Assembly (NCBI GenBank): GCA_003254905.1
Contig: QANU01067139.1
Span: forward strand, 564,315-628,314
Direction of reading: 5' to 3'
Origin: Nissolia schottii
Taxonomy: Eukaryota > Streptophyta > Magnoliopsida > Fabales > Fabaceae
Length of the DNA: 64,000 nucleotides
Part shown: one piece after another, positions 1-11,608 of the stretch
Numbering within the stretch: the first letter of the stretch is position 1
Layout of the letters: every line of letters starts with the position of its first letter
The notes under the pieces: generated by a model
Seen by the model: the letters and a program-made list of their open reading frames with translations, nothing else
What the model was told of the DNA's origin: nothing
The model's database searches: none
Program-made: the position numbers and the translations under genes

Positions 1-1440
1 ATTTAAAGTTTGACCACACTTAAAATTTCCTTCCCAACGCCTTATTTTTGATCTTATTTACATTTACTTTGTTAATTAGTCGAGTATGAGTCATTAACTA
101 GATTGAAGATATGAGTATCAAGAATTATTACTTTTTTTTATTTGTTTGGCTTTATTACGCTTCACTTTGTTTTATGTGATGTAGATAGTACAGTCATTAT
201 AGATTTATAGTAAAGGTATTTTGTCTTAATTTAATTTTGTAGGAATATTATTTTTCCTGATTTTAGATTTTTTTTGCAATATTTAATTTTCATTGCAAGT
301 TGATTTATTTAACAGAACTTAATGGGATATGAAAATAGTGACAATATGTTCTATAAACCATGAGTATATATTAGTATTCAATGTTTAATTCTAAAACTTT
401 TTGTGTGGGAAACTTCAATCCAAATATAATTAACCTGCAAATTAGTAAATGTGTTCTATCCCGGTTTGAAATGGCTATGGACACTTGTTTATATGCCAGG
501 CAATGGACATCACAGTCTATATATAATCCTGCATGCAACATAATGCTAACCTACGAATTAGTACACCTGTAATTTACTTTCCTGAAGTAACTTCTTAATT
601 GAATAAAATGAACTAGAGATTTTACCAAATCACTTGTCCAAATTGTACACTTTATGTTTTCGTGTTCATGCGTTTGTACACACGTTTTCATGTACTGACA
701 TCATATATGAATACGTTACTACTGATTATTGGTGTCTTATGTATTAACAAAGATTTGGTCTCGTAAACCAAAAGTACATGATGAAATTGATTGCCACTGA
801 GCTCAGAGCCTGTATACTTCTAAAAGGTACAGAAAGCAAATTGATTTAATGGTGAAAACATTATTATTTTTTTAAATGGAATAAAATGGAGTTATGTACA
901 ACAAGTTCGAGTGGCTATACATCGCGACCATCTTCGTTGCGTGTTAATGAGGATTATGATGAATATTGATGTAAATCTACCAAGTTAATTTAACACTGGA
1001 TAATGATTGATAATAGCATCTCTGGGGTAAGATATCGATAGGGATGAGATACATGTTGTGATCCACTTGTTGATAGTTCAATTCCTTAGTATATATTGTT
1101 GTTGTTTTTTTCTTCCCTCTTCCGGTGTAACCCACGTACAAGAAAGAATACCTCGAATTATTAAAATAAATGATGTTAATAAATACTGGCAAATAAATGA
1201 TAAATTTAAAAATATTTTCGCGTATCAAATTCATTGTGAGGTATGCAGAGAAAATGTGTTTTTGATTCCATAGCTAGGTTCTTGGGTCTTAATTTCTTTT
1301 TCACACCTTGTATAAGGTAATGATATAATAAATTAATATAACAAATAATAATTTTATCACTTATTTGGTGTGATCGTCATAGTATATAATTTTATTCATT
1401 AGGTTTTTTTTATATGTAAAAATGATGGATAAATAATCTA
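1..1440. other. Intergenic, nothing recognised
   Basis: AT-rich sequence without a convincing coding region. The short open frames here have no recognisable motif and no coding-like composition. It could include the 3' flank of a gene lying left of the window, but nothing shows that. Confidence 0.5.
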
Positions 1441-2162
1441 GTTCGAAGAGATCAGATAAGGTCAAATTAGCTTCTAATATATACAATTTATTTCAAATTT
1501 TTAAATTTATTTTATTAATAAAAATAAATAATATAGATAAAAAAATTTAAATAGTTAAATAAAATATTAAATTTACTATTTAATAAAATAAGTTATAATA
1601 ATATTTAGTAATAAATAAGTTTAAAAAATAATCTTTTATATAAAAAATAAATGTTCCATAAACTATAAATTTTAATCATTAAAATACTTAATAATATATA
1701 ATTATAAATAATAAAAAAAACCTTTAAAATAATGATAAATAATAATAAATTTCATTTATATATTATTGTTTTTAATTAAATTATTTTTAAATATAATTAT
1801 TTAGGTAAAAAATATTTTTATAAATTAAAATTTTAAATAGCAATAAATAGTGAAAGATGATAATAAATATAATTTGTATTACTTGACACGTAAATGCTAA
1901 TATTTATTTAATATTTATAATTAAGTAGCTAATAAAAAAATTTATTTTTAAGTTTTGTTTTTTATAAAATATTTTCATATAATTAAAATTATTCGTTAAG
2001 TAAAAAAAATAATTATATAATATAATACTATATTTTATGTAATGTCATATCAAATATTGTATAATATAATATATTACTATATTTTAAACTATTAGAGACT
2101 ATTATATTAAATCTTATATTAGCATGTCTTATTCTATTATAAATATCAAACAAACCCTTATG
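1441..2162. other. Extremely AT-rich spacer
   Basis: Nearly pure A/T, dominated by aaataat/ttattaa runs, with no gene. It directly precedes the hAT-like insertion. It may be decayed transposon DNA or a matrix-attachment-type stretch, but no termini are visible. Confidence 0.5.
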
Positions 2163-2170
2163 CTCATTGC

Positions 2171-3027
2171 TAGGGTGTTCAAAACCTGGACCGGCCCGCT
2201 GGCCAGGCCCGGCCCAAAGGGTTCGAGCCAAATCAGGCCTGATTTAAAAAAAAACTAAAAAAGAAAAGACCCGGTCTTAATACATATCGGGTCCGGGCCT
2301 TGCCTCGGGCCACCCGGCCCGGCCCGGCTGCCCGGATACTATATTATTATATATTTTTTATTTTTTTCTTCATAATTACAATTTATTTCACAGGTTCTGC
2401 ACTACTAATCTACCAATTTCCAATTTTTTTCCATGTCTTTAAGCCCAACTTCATTTTTCTCAGCCTAGTTTTACTAAGCAGCCCAAATGCTTTCTTCGGT
2501 GGTAGCCCTCATCTCACTAGGCCACTCGCCCAGACGGCCCAGTAGCCCTCATCTCACCTTTCTCAATTTTCATTTCTGAAATTCAGAGTTCATCTTCAGA
2601 GACTCATAGTTCAGAGTCTTCAGACCCTAAACCCTCCCCTCGTCGCGCCTCCTTCCCCGCGCCTCGCCTCCCGCGCCTCGCCTCGCCTCGCCTCGTCTCG
2701 CCTCCCTCGCCTCGCCTCGCCTCCCTCGCTTCGCCTCCCGCGCCTCGCCTCGTCTCGCCGCGCCTCGCCTCGTCTCGCCTCCCTCGCCTCACCTCCCGCG
2801 CCTCNTTGTTACTGCTTCCACTGTTTCTGCTTCTGTTTTTGTTGTTTTTGTTTCTGCTGTTTCTGATTTTTTTTAAATTTATTTTGTCCCGCTTTGGCCC
2901 GGGTTTTTTACTCGGCCCGAATAAGATCGGGTCTAGGGTTTGGTCCGGGTCCTAAATATTGACCCAGTCAAAATATAGGGCCGGGTTCGGGTCTAGGCGA
3001 ACCCGGCCCAACCCATGAACACCCCTA
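2171..3027. mobile_element. Non-autonomous hAT-type element
   Basis: The left end reads TAGGGTGTTCAAAACC and the right end reads ATGAACACCCCTA, so the two form short imperfect terminal inverted repeats of the GGGTGTTCA type known from plant hAT elements. An exact 8-bp target duplication (CTCATTGC) lies at 2163-2170 and 3028-3035, which is the hAT signature. Both subterminal zones are rich in GGCCCGG/CCGGGCC motifs. The interior carries no transposase frame. It holds a CCTCG-type minisatellite at about 2640-2804 and a single N at 2805. The exact target duplication suggests a fairly recent insertion. Confidence 0.85.
2640..2804. repeat. CCTCG-type GC-rich minisatellite
   Basis: Repeats of CCTCG / CCTCGCCTCG with interspersed CCTCCCGCG, all C+T+G on this strand, inside the hAT element. 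It ends at a single N (2805), so its true length is uncertain. The arginine/glutamate-rich open frame on the minus strand is a by-product of the repeat, not a gene. Confidence 0.85.
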
Positions 3028-3035
3028 CTCATTGC

Positions 3036-3510
3036 TGGTTGTGGCTGAATCCTCTCGTTTATCGACAAATGTACTAGCATACAAGACTACTTGTGATTCT
3101 TCTCAAAACCCATAACTTACTTATATAGAATATTCTAGAAGAATTCTTTCCATCTTATGATCCTTCTTGGTTATGCTTGGTTTATAACACAATACTGTGG
3201 CTACTTTGCTGTTTGGTAGGATCAAGAATGTCGTCACGTTGTTTCTTTTGTTTTGCTATTTATCACGTTGCTTTGTATCGATGTATCTTGAGTTTAAAGC
3301 ACCAACATCGATATAAGACACCACACACGACACATTGATTCACAAATTTTAAAATTTTATAGGATACAACACGGCAAATATAAGTGTAAAATTAAATATT
3401 TATGATAATATCTTAATACTTTTATTGATATCAAACAACTAATTTTTAATATTTTTAAAATATATGGAACATTTAATATATTTTTGTGTCAATACTTGTT
3501 AATTTTGAAA
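3036..3510. other. Intergenic, nothing recognised
   Basis: Unique-looking AT-rich DNA between the hAT insertion and the solo LTR. No coding region is supported. Confidence 0.5.
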
Positions 3511-3515
3511 ATATT

Positions 3516-4125
3516 TGTTACGGACTAGAGATAAAGGGTTCGGAGAGCTCTGACCCACCAACAAGTGAGAGGAGCTCATATTGCTTAAGGGACTCAAAGG
3601 ACTTTAACCCACTAAAGAGTGGTGGGAGCTCTTCTCACATGTTTGCACTTGTCGACCCAAGAGGAAAGCTCCACGACACTCAGAAAAGGAGGAGGTCACC
3701 GGCCAAAGACTTCGAACTCGATTTGGCCTAATAGGACTAAGGGAGAAAGCAAGGCCTCTTCCTTCCACAATCAGCGGAACCCATAACCAACTCCTAGATA
3801 AGTGGAGAAGATAAGTCGGGGAAATCGTTGTACGAATTCCCCATCACTCTAACTCTATCTAACTATCTTAGCTCACCTATAAAAACACATGACCTCAAGT
3901 CATCAAGTCTCACTCATTCCCTCTCTAGAATACTCACCTAATGTCTATTCTTACTTGAACGTCAGATGGGCTTTTTAGGTACACCCCGCCGCCAATCTCT
4001 CTCTTTCTCTCTCGTAAGAAACCCGCTTGGAGCTTCCATCCTGACATTACAACTTTCGTCAAGACGCCTTCCCTAACCCGCTACTCGTGTTTAACTTTAT
4101 TCCCTACACGAATGACTCATGAACA
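3516..4125. mobile_element. Solo LTR of an LTR retrotransposon
   Basis: A 610-bp unit begins TGTTACGGAC, ends ATGAACA, and is flanked by an exact 5-bp target duplication ATATT (3511-3515 and 4126-4130). It is more GC-rich than its surroundings and has a TATA-like CTATAAAA near 3878 and a CT-rich tract near 4000-4016, as expected for an LTR promoter and R region. No internal region or second LTR adjoins it, so it is most simply a solo LTR left by recombination. The family is probably gypsy-type, judged only from general appearance. The short open frame inside it is not a gene. Confidence 0.85.
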
Positions 4126-4130
4126 ATATT

Positions 4131-4486
4131 TATATTATTATAAATTATTTAATATTTAAAATGTTTTTTTACCCAGATACAGTACAAACACTGCTCAAAA
4201 AAATGTTTAGATATAGCTCAAACACGCTTGAATATAGCTAATTATGAATTTTTTATTTGGACACTTTCAGACACATGCGACATGTGTGTTTAACGAGTGT
4301 CTTCGTGTATCGATGTATGCAGTGTTTCGGACATAGAGACATGGCAGTCTCATGAAGTGTTCGTACTTCCTAGATCTTGAGCTACTCTTGTTTTTTTATT
4401 TGCCCCATCTTTGTGCTGGTTTTTTTTTTTTTCAAAAGAGTAAGTGTAATAAAAAACTCTCAAATTGATTAATAATAGATTAAATG

Positions 4487-4523
<37 letters not shown>

Positions 4524-5237
4524 NAATTGATTAATAATAGATTAAATGAATAATATATATATATATAGAAACATTCATAAGTTCATTGTCTTAAGGTAAG
4601 GTTGTGATGTGATATTCTATCCGTCTGTATAATTTATCATTTTACTCATTAGTGTTGATCTCTGAAGTTTTGGGCGTTCACTCCCCCACTTTAGGAATAG
4701 TTTTGAGTATTTCATGATTAATCCAAAAAATGAAAGGAAAAAAAAACTCAGCCTGACCTGGCCAGGCTGACCCGAAACTCAATGACTCAACCATGGAATC
4801 AGGCCAGTTCATTTTGCAAATCAGACATGCATTGACGTCAACATGAACCAGCTTGACTCGGAGTGAATTGTTGCGGGTCGGTGCGAACCGACTAGGTCTT
4901 TGCAAGTCTATTGTTAATAGATATAAAAACGTTCGTTGGTGCCAACTCTACGAGATGCACGATGTACCACTAAGTCAACTTCGTTTAATTTAGTGGCATA
5001 ATATCCCATTAACTATATTATATATATATATATATATATTGTATATTAAATTATATTTTTATATATTTATTTAATTATATCAAGTTCAACAATTGACTCA
5101 ATAATCTATTAATTGAACCAATGGCCTAGTGACTCGAGTCATTCACCAGGTCGGCTTTAATAACTATGTTTAGATTACATTTTTTATACAAGGCTACCTT
5201 CTAAAGAGTAATAATAATAAGGACTAAGTGTTGGGCC
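4131..5237. other. Intergenic with TA microsatellites and GACTCG-type repeat
   Basis: TA dinucleotide runs lie at about 4491-4523 and 5018-5040. The stretches 4740-4910 and 5085-5165 contain many GACTC/GAGTC words similar to 49430-49740, suggesting remnants of one dispersed repeat. No gene. Confidence 0.5.
4463..4562. repeat. Direct repeat across a single N
   Basis: The sequence AATTGATTAATAATAGATT followed by AAATGAATAATATATAT occurs at 4463 and again at 4525, immediately after a single N at 4524. An exact repeat of nearly 40 bp that restarts at an N looks like two contig ends that overlap but were not merged. Confidence 0.75.
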
Positions 5238-6000
5238 ATGTTGTTGGGCCCTACCTCGAGCTTAATAGTGATTGTAGCTATGTATATTATTTACTGTACA
5301 AGTAGTCTTTATCAGACGAAAAATAAAACCAATATTATGAAAGGCCTTTCTCGAAGAAAAAAAAAACGAAAAATAAAAGTAGTCTTTTTGATAGTGACCA
5401 AAAAAAAATGCAGACTTTATGATCAAAAACAAAAAAGAATAGAAGGTCCTTACTGTGGTTGCATATAGTCCATCCGTATCACAGTTTTTATAAAAAACCA
5501 AATTAACAATACACCTATTAAGACGAAAAAAATAAATCTTACAAATATTATAAAAATATATGAATAAAGAAAATTATGCTCGTATAGAAAAACATATTTC
5601 TATTAATAAAATTAATATTACGCTTATTCTCTTTCTTGGGGGTTATGGGGGTATAAACAAAAGAAAATTTAATGTTATCTTAGACATTAAAAATGGATAG
5701 ATTCTCTAAAATAATAAAAAGTTATGAAACAGAGAGAGTAGTTATTTGGACATCATGAGAATTAAAGAAAAATAGGAAAATATTATTTGAATATGGACAA
5801 AATTTTCTTTATGTAAAATAAACATGCGCCAATAATCCTTTTAATAGTTACAATTAAATTAACAGCATCATTGAGAGAGAGAGAGAGAAAAAAAATAGTT
5901 AACGGGTTGAATAAATATTCTAAAATTTTATATTGCTAAAATCTGGATAATTATTTTTAAAAGAGAAAAAAATATTAAATAAGGAGATCATAAGAAGTAT
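5238..6000. other. Intergenic, nothing recognised
   Basis: AT-rich, with short poly-A runs and a GAGA run at about 5873-5887. The lysine-rich and phenylalanine-rich open frames here are composition artefacts. Confidence 0.45.
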
Positions 6001-6320
6001 TTTGGCTCCACTCTTACTACCTTGATGTTACATCATCATTGCGTCATAAAAAATAAGTGTATCAAAATCGTTTATCTTTTCTTCAATAGAATGAACCAAC
6101 TTTAGTTTAATAATTGTCACCCCACCTTAAATGAGTATTCCAATTTTCATTTTCTTAAAGGAAATAAATGAATGAAAAGGGTTGTCATGTGACTAATATT
6201 ATATAACTATTAGTGGAAGATAAGGCGAGATGAGTCTCTACTTAGAGGGACTTTGACCATTTTTTTTTTCTTATCTCATCAAAGTGGAACTCCCATCTTC
6301 TCATATCCAATGATGTAAAA
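6001..6320. repeat. Diverged direct repeat, copy 1
   Basis: This copy resembles 6780-7095 over about 320 bp. Shared landmarks include GATGTTACATCA/GATGTCACATCA, AACTATTAGTGGAAGATAA, GAGATGAGTCTCT and TTATCTCATCAAAGTG. The two copies flank the MITE at 6344-6726. It is probably an older repeat family or a local duplication. No coding potential. Confidence 0.65.
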
Positions 6321-6343
6321 AAAAAAAAGTAGGAATTAAAATA

Positions 6344-6726
6344 AGGTGATTTCTTAGTTACCCTATGGGTAAATACCCTATAATATTTAATTTATTCATT
6401 TTTAATAATTTTAACAACTTCATCGATTTTTGTTATTATGTCATGTTTTATATGATTGTAATAAATTTTTTATTAGTCAAATCATTGAAAGAGCCAACTT
6501 ATAAGAAGTTTAGAGATTTCAGACCATTTGAGATTACGATGCACCTCTCTACAAATATAGTGTTAAAAATATTGATTTATCATATTAGATTATATAATTT
6601 ATCAATATGTCATATTAGATCATGAAATAATAACAAAAACTAATGAATTTAGTAGTAAAAATTACTAAAAATAGATAAATTAGATACTATAGAGTATTTA
6701 TCCCATAGGGTAACTAAGAAATCACT
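6344..6726. mobile_element. MITE with 25-bp TIRs and 8-bp target duplication
   Basis: The left end AGGTGATTTCTTAGTTACCC is mirrored by the right end (reverse complement AGTGATTTCTTAGTTACCC), and both continue into TATGGG. An exact 8-bp target duplication TTAAAATA lies at 6336-6343 and 6727-6734. The length is 383 bp with an AT-rich interior and no transposase. The 8-bp duplication suggests a hAT-type MITE. The good TIR match suggests it is not old. Confidence 0.85.
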
Positions 6727-6779
6727 TTAAAATAGTGGGACTAGGAACTCTAGAGAGAAGGCATCTCTCCAATGGAGTG

Positions 6780-7095
6780 TCCCATTTGAGTTTATTTTGA
6801 CTCACCCTTATTATATTGATGTCACATCACTGATGCATCATAAAAAGTAAAAAAGTCACTCTTCTTTTTAATGAAAATGACCAATTTTGGTCAAAACTAT
6901 AACTCCACCTTAACTAAGTTTTTTCATTATGTTTTTTTTAAGTAAATTAATGATAAAGATTGTCACATGACAGAGTCATGTAACTATTAGTGAAAGATAA
7001 CGTGAGATGAGTCTCTCCTTAAATGGAATTTACCCACTTTTTTTTGTTTATCTCATCAAAGTGAAATTACCACTTTCCTAACTCCAATAGTGTGT
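6780..7095. repeat. Diverged direct repeat, copy 2
   Basis: Second copy of the repeat at 6001-6320, in the same orientation. It ends beside a short TATATATGTATATATA run. See copy 1. Confidence 0.65.
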
Positions 7096-7099
7096 GTGT

Positions 7100-9520
7100 A
7101 TATATATGTATATATAAACAAGACTCAAAATAATGGGATTATGGACATATAAATGATTCATTGGTAATGATAGGAATATCTTTTGGCCAAGACGAATTAT
7201 CTAAATTGTTAATTCCGTGTATAGATATTTTACATCCAAATTTTAAAAAAAAATTGAAAACATATTTATTCTGACTCACAGGGAGAAATGTATTGGAGTA
7301 CACCCCATAGTGTATGAGACACATGTATGCATTTTTATTAGAGTTGTACTCTATGGTTACGATTCTATTGTATATGTCTTTTTCATTCTGTCAAAAAATC
7401 GATTTTATATTATAGACGCATCTAATTCTTCATAAAGAATCAATTTAAATCCTCTAATTGTTTATGCTAGACCAACATATTTCCCGGGCAAACAAGTAAA
7501 TATTTCTATTATGAAAAATGGATAGTTCAGGGCAAATGATTTCAAAACAGACTCCTTATTCATTGGATAGGGAAGATCCCCAAGATTTCGTGATCTGTTG
7601 CCATCTTAAGGTGCTGTTAGATGAAAGGATTTTATCAACGTCTATGAATGATAAATCATAGCATAGATCAAACTACCGAAATGGTAAAAATGGTAGCTCT
7701 AGGATGCATTTCTAATGTGTTGGTGAGCCTATTGATAATTTAGGTTCGGTAGATACTCACAACATCTCCTATTCATAAATCCGCACTTGCCTTTATAATG
7801 CATAGGGAAGAATGTCGTAGTTTTTTATGTGATGAATTTGTCATGAAATCAACGGCAAGAATCAAAATGGTCAACGTTTTCATTTTCTACCGGTGTGGAC
7901 TGGAATGAAAATATTGAATATGGTCAAAATTCAAAGTTCGATGAAGCGAGATATAACTCTTATTAATTAACAATAGCCAGTGTGACAGGTTCTGTTCCTT
8001 TTTTAATTATTTACTCGAAACTTACCCTGTCAATGAAATCCAAATTTAAGTGCAAAGTAAGCGATTGGAAACTTATTAATTTCCTTTCCCCCTGTACGGA
8101 GAAATAATTTGTCATTATAACATAGTAACTGAAATTCATTGCTCAATTCCTTCTTGTTGCTCAATTCATGTGAAACAGAGGGAGTATAATGCAACCATAA
8201 CACTCTACTTAATAAGGTTTAAGGAGAAATCTAAAATCATTCATATATCTTTACTCATCAGTTTAAAGTTTTAGAAGAAATGATTAATTGATGTGGTATT
8301 AGAAGCATACCTCATTTTTAAAAAAAAATTATTTATATTTCAAGTGAAAAAATTATTATGTAAAAGAATATATAAAGAGACATGTTACATTATTAATATA
8401 TTTCTACTCATTATCTTAAACTTTTAAAAGTGATAGTTATCTCACACAAAACATATTGGAGAATAATTATATCAACTCAAACAGCAAGAGTATATTAAAT
8501 GATATACAAACAAAAAGTCATTTTGGTTAATAAAGAGATTAGACTTTTAACATAAATTAAATTAATGGCCCCTCCTTAATTTTCACTTTCTATCTAGTAG
8601 CCTTGTACCTTATGAAATAGGGTTTGTATCTTGAAGTGATGGAAACAATGACTGCCATTTTCATTTGGTAGACAATAATACAGAAAGCAACCCTCAATCT
8701 CATGCGTTCCCCCACCTTTATAAGAAAAGAATCTTGGCTGGATACACTTTAAACAAAAATGGAATTTGAAGTCTTGGATAGTAGACCCCAGACTTTTAGA
8801 AAGAGAAGGGGCAAAATTGTAAAAATAATAGTAATAGAGTAAAATGATTAATGTAGAGAGAGAAAATATTACACGGAGTGTAATATCCTTACTTGTTTTA
8901 AGATCTACCTTGCTTTAACGTGAGTGTAACTAAATACTAAATAGGAAGCCTCATAATATTTTTTATTTTATCTATATGCAACAATTTTCCACTCATTAAG
9001 TTGATAAAACCATGATCCTGCCATGTGGCATAACTAGATCATCATCATTAATAATAGACATATATACAACGCACAGGAAATGGCTGCTCTAAGCCTCTAT
9101 AGTGAATAATGTATTTTAGAGAGGTTAAAGAGCCTGAATACTAATAATTAGTTATAAAAAGACATGATATTAATTAAAATTATTAAAAAATAATTATAAG
9201 TATTTATTGTCATTATTAATAGTATTTTAACGGTTAAAATGTGTGTATTGTAATTTCTAAAGTGTAAATTACACTTTAAATAAGTTCAATTCCAAGACAC
9301 AAATTTTAGTCACTAAGTATTGACTTATAATAAAAGAGTTTTTTTTTATAATTTTTTTTAAGTAAAGTATTTTTTAATAAAACATATAAAAAAAATGCTT
9401 AAGTGCCAACCAAATACTCTTAAAGGTATAAAAATATTTTTTTATTATATATCTATATATATAAACAATCCAAACAAACCTTATATCTATATAAAATTTG
9501 AAGATGTTATGCACAACACT
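7100..9520. other. Intergenic, nothing recognised
   Basis: No gene is supported. The sequence is AT-rich. A GAGGGAGTATAAT word at about 8179 resembles a Stowaway MITE end, but no partner end is visible. Confidence 0.45.
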
Positions 9521-9522
9521 CC

Positions 9523-9533
9523 TTTATTTAAAC
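9523..9533 (+). promoter_or_regulatory. TATA box of peptide gene 1
   Basis: TTTATTTAAAC lies 65 bp upstream of the start of the gene at 9588. The same word precedes the paralogues at 27821 (CTATTTAAAC) and 60994 (TTATTTAAC). Conservation between paralogues in otherwise diverged upstream DNA supports a core promoter element. Confidence 0.55.
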
Positions 9534-9587
9534 TCCCCACTAATTCCCCAAGTCCACAAACCCCAAAAGACAGAGACACAAAACAAG

Positions 9588-9800
9588 ATGGATGAGAAGA
9601 AGGGAAAGGGGACGAGGGAGAAGGCATGGCAGCACAAAGCCAAGAATGGGAGCGTCTTCCCTGCAAAGAGGCGTTCCGTGATGCACATGATCCTTTTTAA
9701 TATCGAGCCAACCATTGCTCACAACAACAACAAGAAGAAGAAGAAGAAGAAGAAGAAGAACACCGTGCACCCCTGCTCCTCAGAGTCTCTCGCTGATTAG
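9588..9800 (+). CDS. Small basic peptide, VFPxKRR family member 1 (70 aa)
   Basis: The product is a 70-residue lysine-rich protein with no signal peptide or membrane segment. The family core, KNGSVFPAKRRSVMHMI, lies at residues 20-36. A poly-asparagine/poly-lysine tract follows, encoded by an AAC/AAG microsatellite (nine lysines in a row), and then the C-terminus NTVHPCSS. The closest relative is the gene at 27821, which shares the core, the VMHM word and the NTVHPCSS tail. I chose the ATG at 9588 because the alignment with that paralogue starts there (MDEK versus MDQG) and because the TATA box is 65 bp upstream. An in-frame ATG at 9498 lies upstream of the TATA box. Function unknown. The KRR cluster after a proline resembles a monopartite nuclear localisation signal, which is inference only. 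Confidence 0.75.
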   Translation: MDEKKGKGTREKAWQHKAKNGSVFPAKRRSVMHMILFNIEPTIAHNNNKKKKKKKKKNTVHPCSSESLAD

Positions 9801-10159
9801 CTCTACTCTCACATTCGTACATGCTTGAGAGTTGAGAGATAAATAATTATCAGGTGATGTCGTGTTGTAATTTACTAGTAGTAATGAGAGTGTTTCATTT
9901 CGACTATATATAATATATGTTATGCAAGTGGCGGAGTAGAATCCAACCTCACCGTAGCCACTACTATGGTCTGTGTAGTTGTTTTTCTCTCTATATATGC
10001 ATATACTACTGTCTGTTTACTAGTACATTCTTACATCTTACTTATCAACATCAATCAATCAATCACCATGTCTCTGTGTCGACTGTGAAGCGCCTCAAAT
10101 TCCCAACTTTATCTACTACTACTACTACTAATGTCTGAGTGAGCCTGACAATTCCCCCA
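9801..10159 (+). other. 3' flank of peptide gene 1
   Basis: Probable 3' UTR and downstream DNA, ending at a single N (10160). No further coding region. Confidence 0.45.
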
Positions 10160-10160
10160 N

Positions 10161-11607
10161 AAACATTACATGCATTAAAATACAAACTTTATGTATATAA
10201 GTATAGGGTGTATGTATGGTATATATATTTTTTGATGTACGTGTAACATGACTCTTCATACTATAATCACAACACATATTATTTACATTTTTTTATACGT
10301 GAATAGATTTTATTTACATAGATGCTGCTGAGAGTTGCTATGATGGGCTCTAACATAATTGATAACTTAGTACTAAAGAAGTTTCTATACTTCAGGAGAT
10401 TTCTTCTACTATAAAACGTCTCAACCTTTATTGTTAATAATATATCTACATCTAGTTAAAAGGGAAATTAAAAAAAAACAAGTCCGAGATTCTTCTTTAT
10501 AGTAAGTGATTTAAACCGTTTTATTTAAATGAGATTTATATGCATAAATGAATAAATGAGTGAGATTCTTGGGCTCGTTAGCTTAATATAAAGTTTGAGG
10601 AAAGAGAATACGAATGAGGTAGGGTACTATGAGGGGGTGGATCTTGAGAGATAGAATGATCTCGGCCTCTCAACCCAAGCCCCTTGTGGATGGACTTTTC
10701 CTTAGCTTATAAATGCGTTCTTCGAAGACACTCTCATTTGGGTTTTTCTCTCTTCACTACAAGAAAACAGCTCATTGCCGTCGGAGTTACCATTAGAAAT
10801 TTGCACAATTATCGTCGGCTTTTGACATTACCGTCGGGTTTACCGTCGATCGTCAGGCCGGCGGTAAATTGCTCGATGGTAATCGATTTACTTTCAAGAG
10901 TCGATAACCGATGGTAGTTACCGCCAAAATTAACCGACGATACACGGTTCAAGTGTGAGTACATGCATTTGAACCGGTTTACTGTCGGTTCAAGGCAACA
11001 GTAACGATAATAATATTTTATTCCTATAGCACCGTCGGTCACCATCGATGATAAAAATATTACTATTTTATTCCTTCACCGTCGGCTTGAATCGACTATA
11101 AATATATTAGTATTTTATTCTCTCGTTTACCGTTGGTTAATATTGACGATCGACGGTAAAGATAATAATATTTTATTATTTTACCGTCGGTTAGTTTTTC
11201 GTAGCCGACGGTAAAGATATTAATAATTTATTGTCTAAATATTAATATTTTAATTCCATTACCGCCGGTTCATGTCCGTCGATATTATTCAGCCTAACCG
11301 TCGGTTAGCCGACGGTAATAATTAAATATATTTAAAAAAACAAAATTTTAATTCAATTTTTATTTTAATTAAAATTTTAATAAATTATATAATGATATTA
11401 ATAAATAATTTTAATTAATTTTTGTAATTTATAAATATATAGAAATTTATATTTAATAATTAATTAAATATCTATTTAATTAATACTAAATACTTATTTA
11501 TTAATATATTTATTTAATTAAATATTTATGGAACATTAAATTTTTCTCAACTTATTTACAGAACATGAAATATGAGCCACGCGTAAAATGAAGCATATAT
11601 TGCAAGC
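10161..11607. repeat. Exact 1447-bp duplicate of 12691-14137, bounded by Ns
   Basis: Every stretch I compared is identical to 12691-14137 (offset 2530). It covers half of a MITE, unique DNA and the first 850 bp of the CACTA element, including a second CACTACAAGAAAAC end at 10755. It is preceded by an N at 10160 and followed by an N at 11608, while the other copy runs smoothly into its flanks. It starts and stops inside transposons rather than at their ends. This pattern fits a gap-filling or haplotig artefact better than a real tandem duplication. Confidence 0.85.
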
Positions 11608-11608
11608 N

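Noticed and set aside
2604-2792. Arg/Glu-rich minus-strand ORF (62 codons)
   Set aside because: By-product of the CCTCG minisatellite.
3486-3731. 81-codon plus-strand ORF
   Set aside because: It crosses the left end of the solo LTR and has no domain.
9498-9587. N-terminal extension of peptide gene 1 from an upstream ATG
   Set aside because: The extension has no counterpart in gene 2, and its ATG lies upstream of the likely TATA box.
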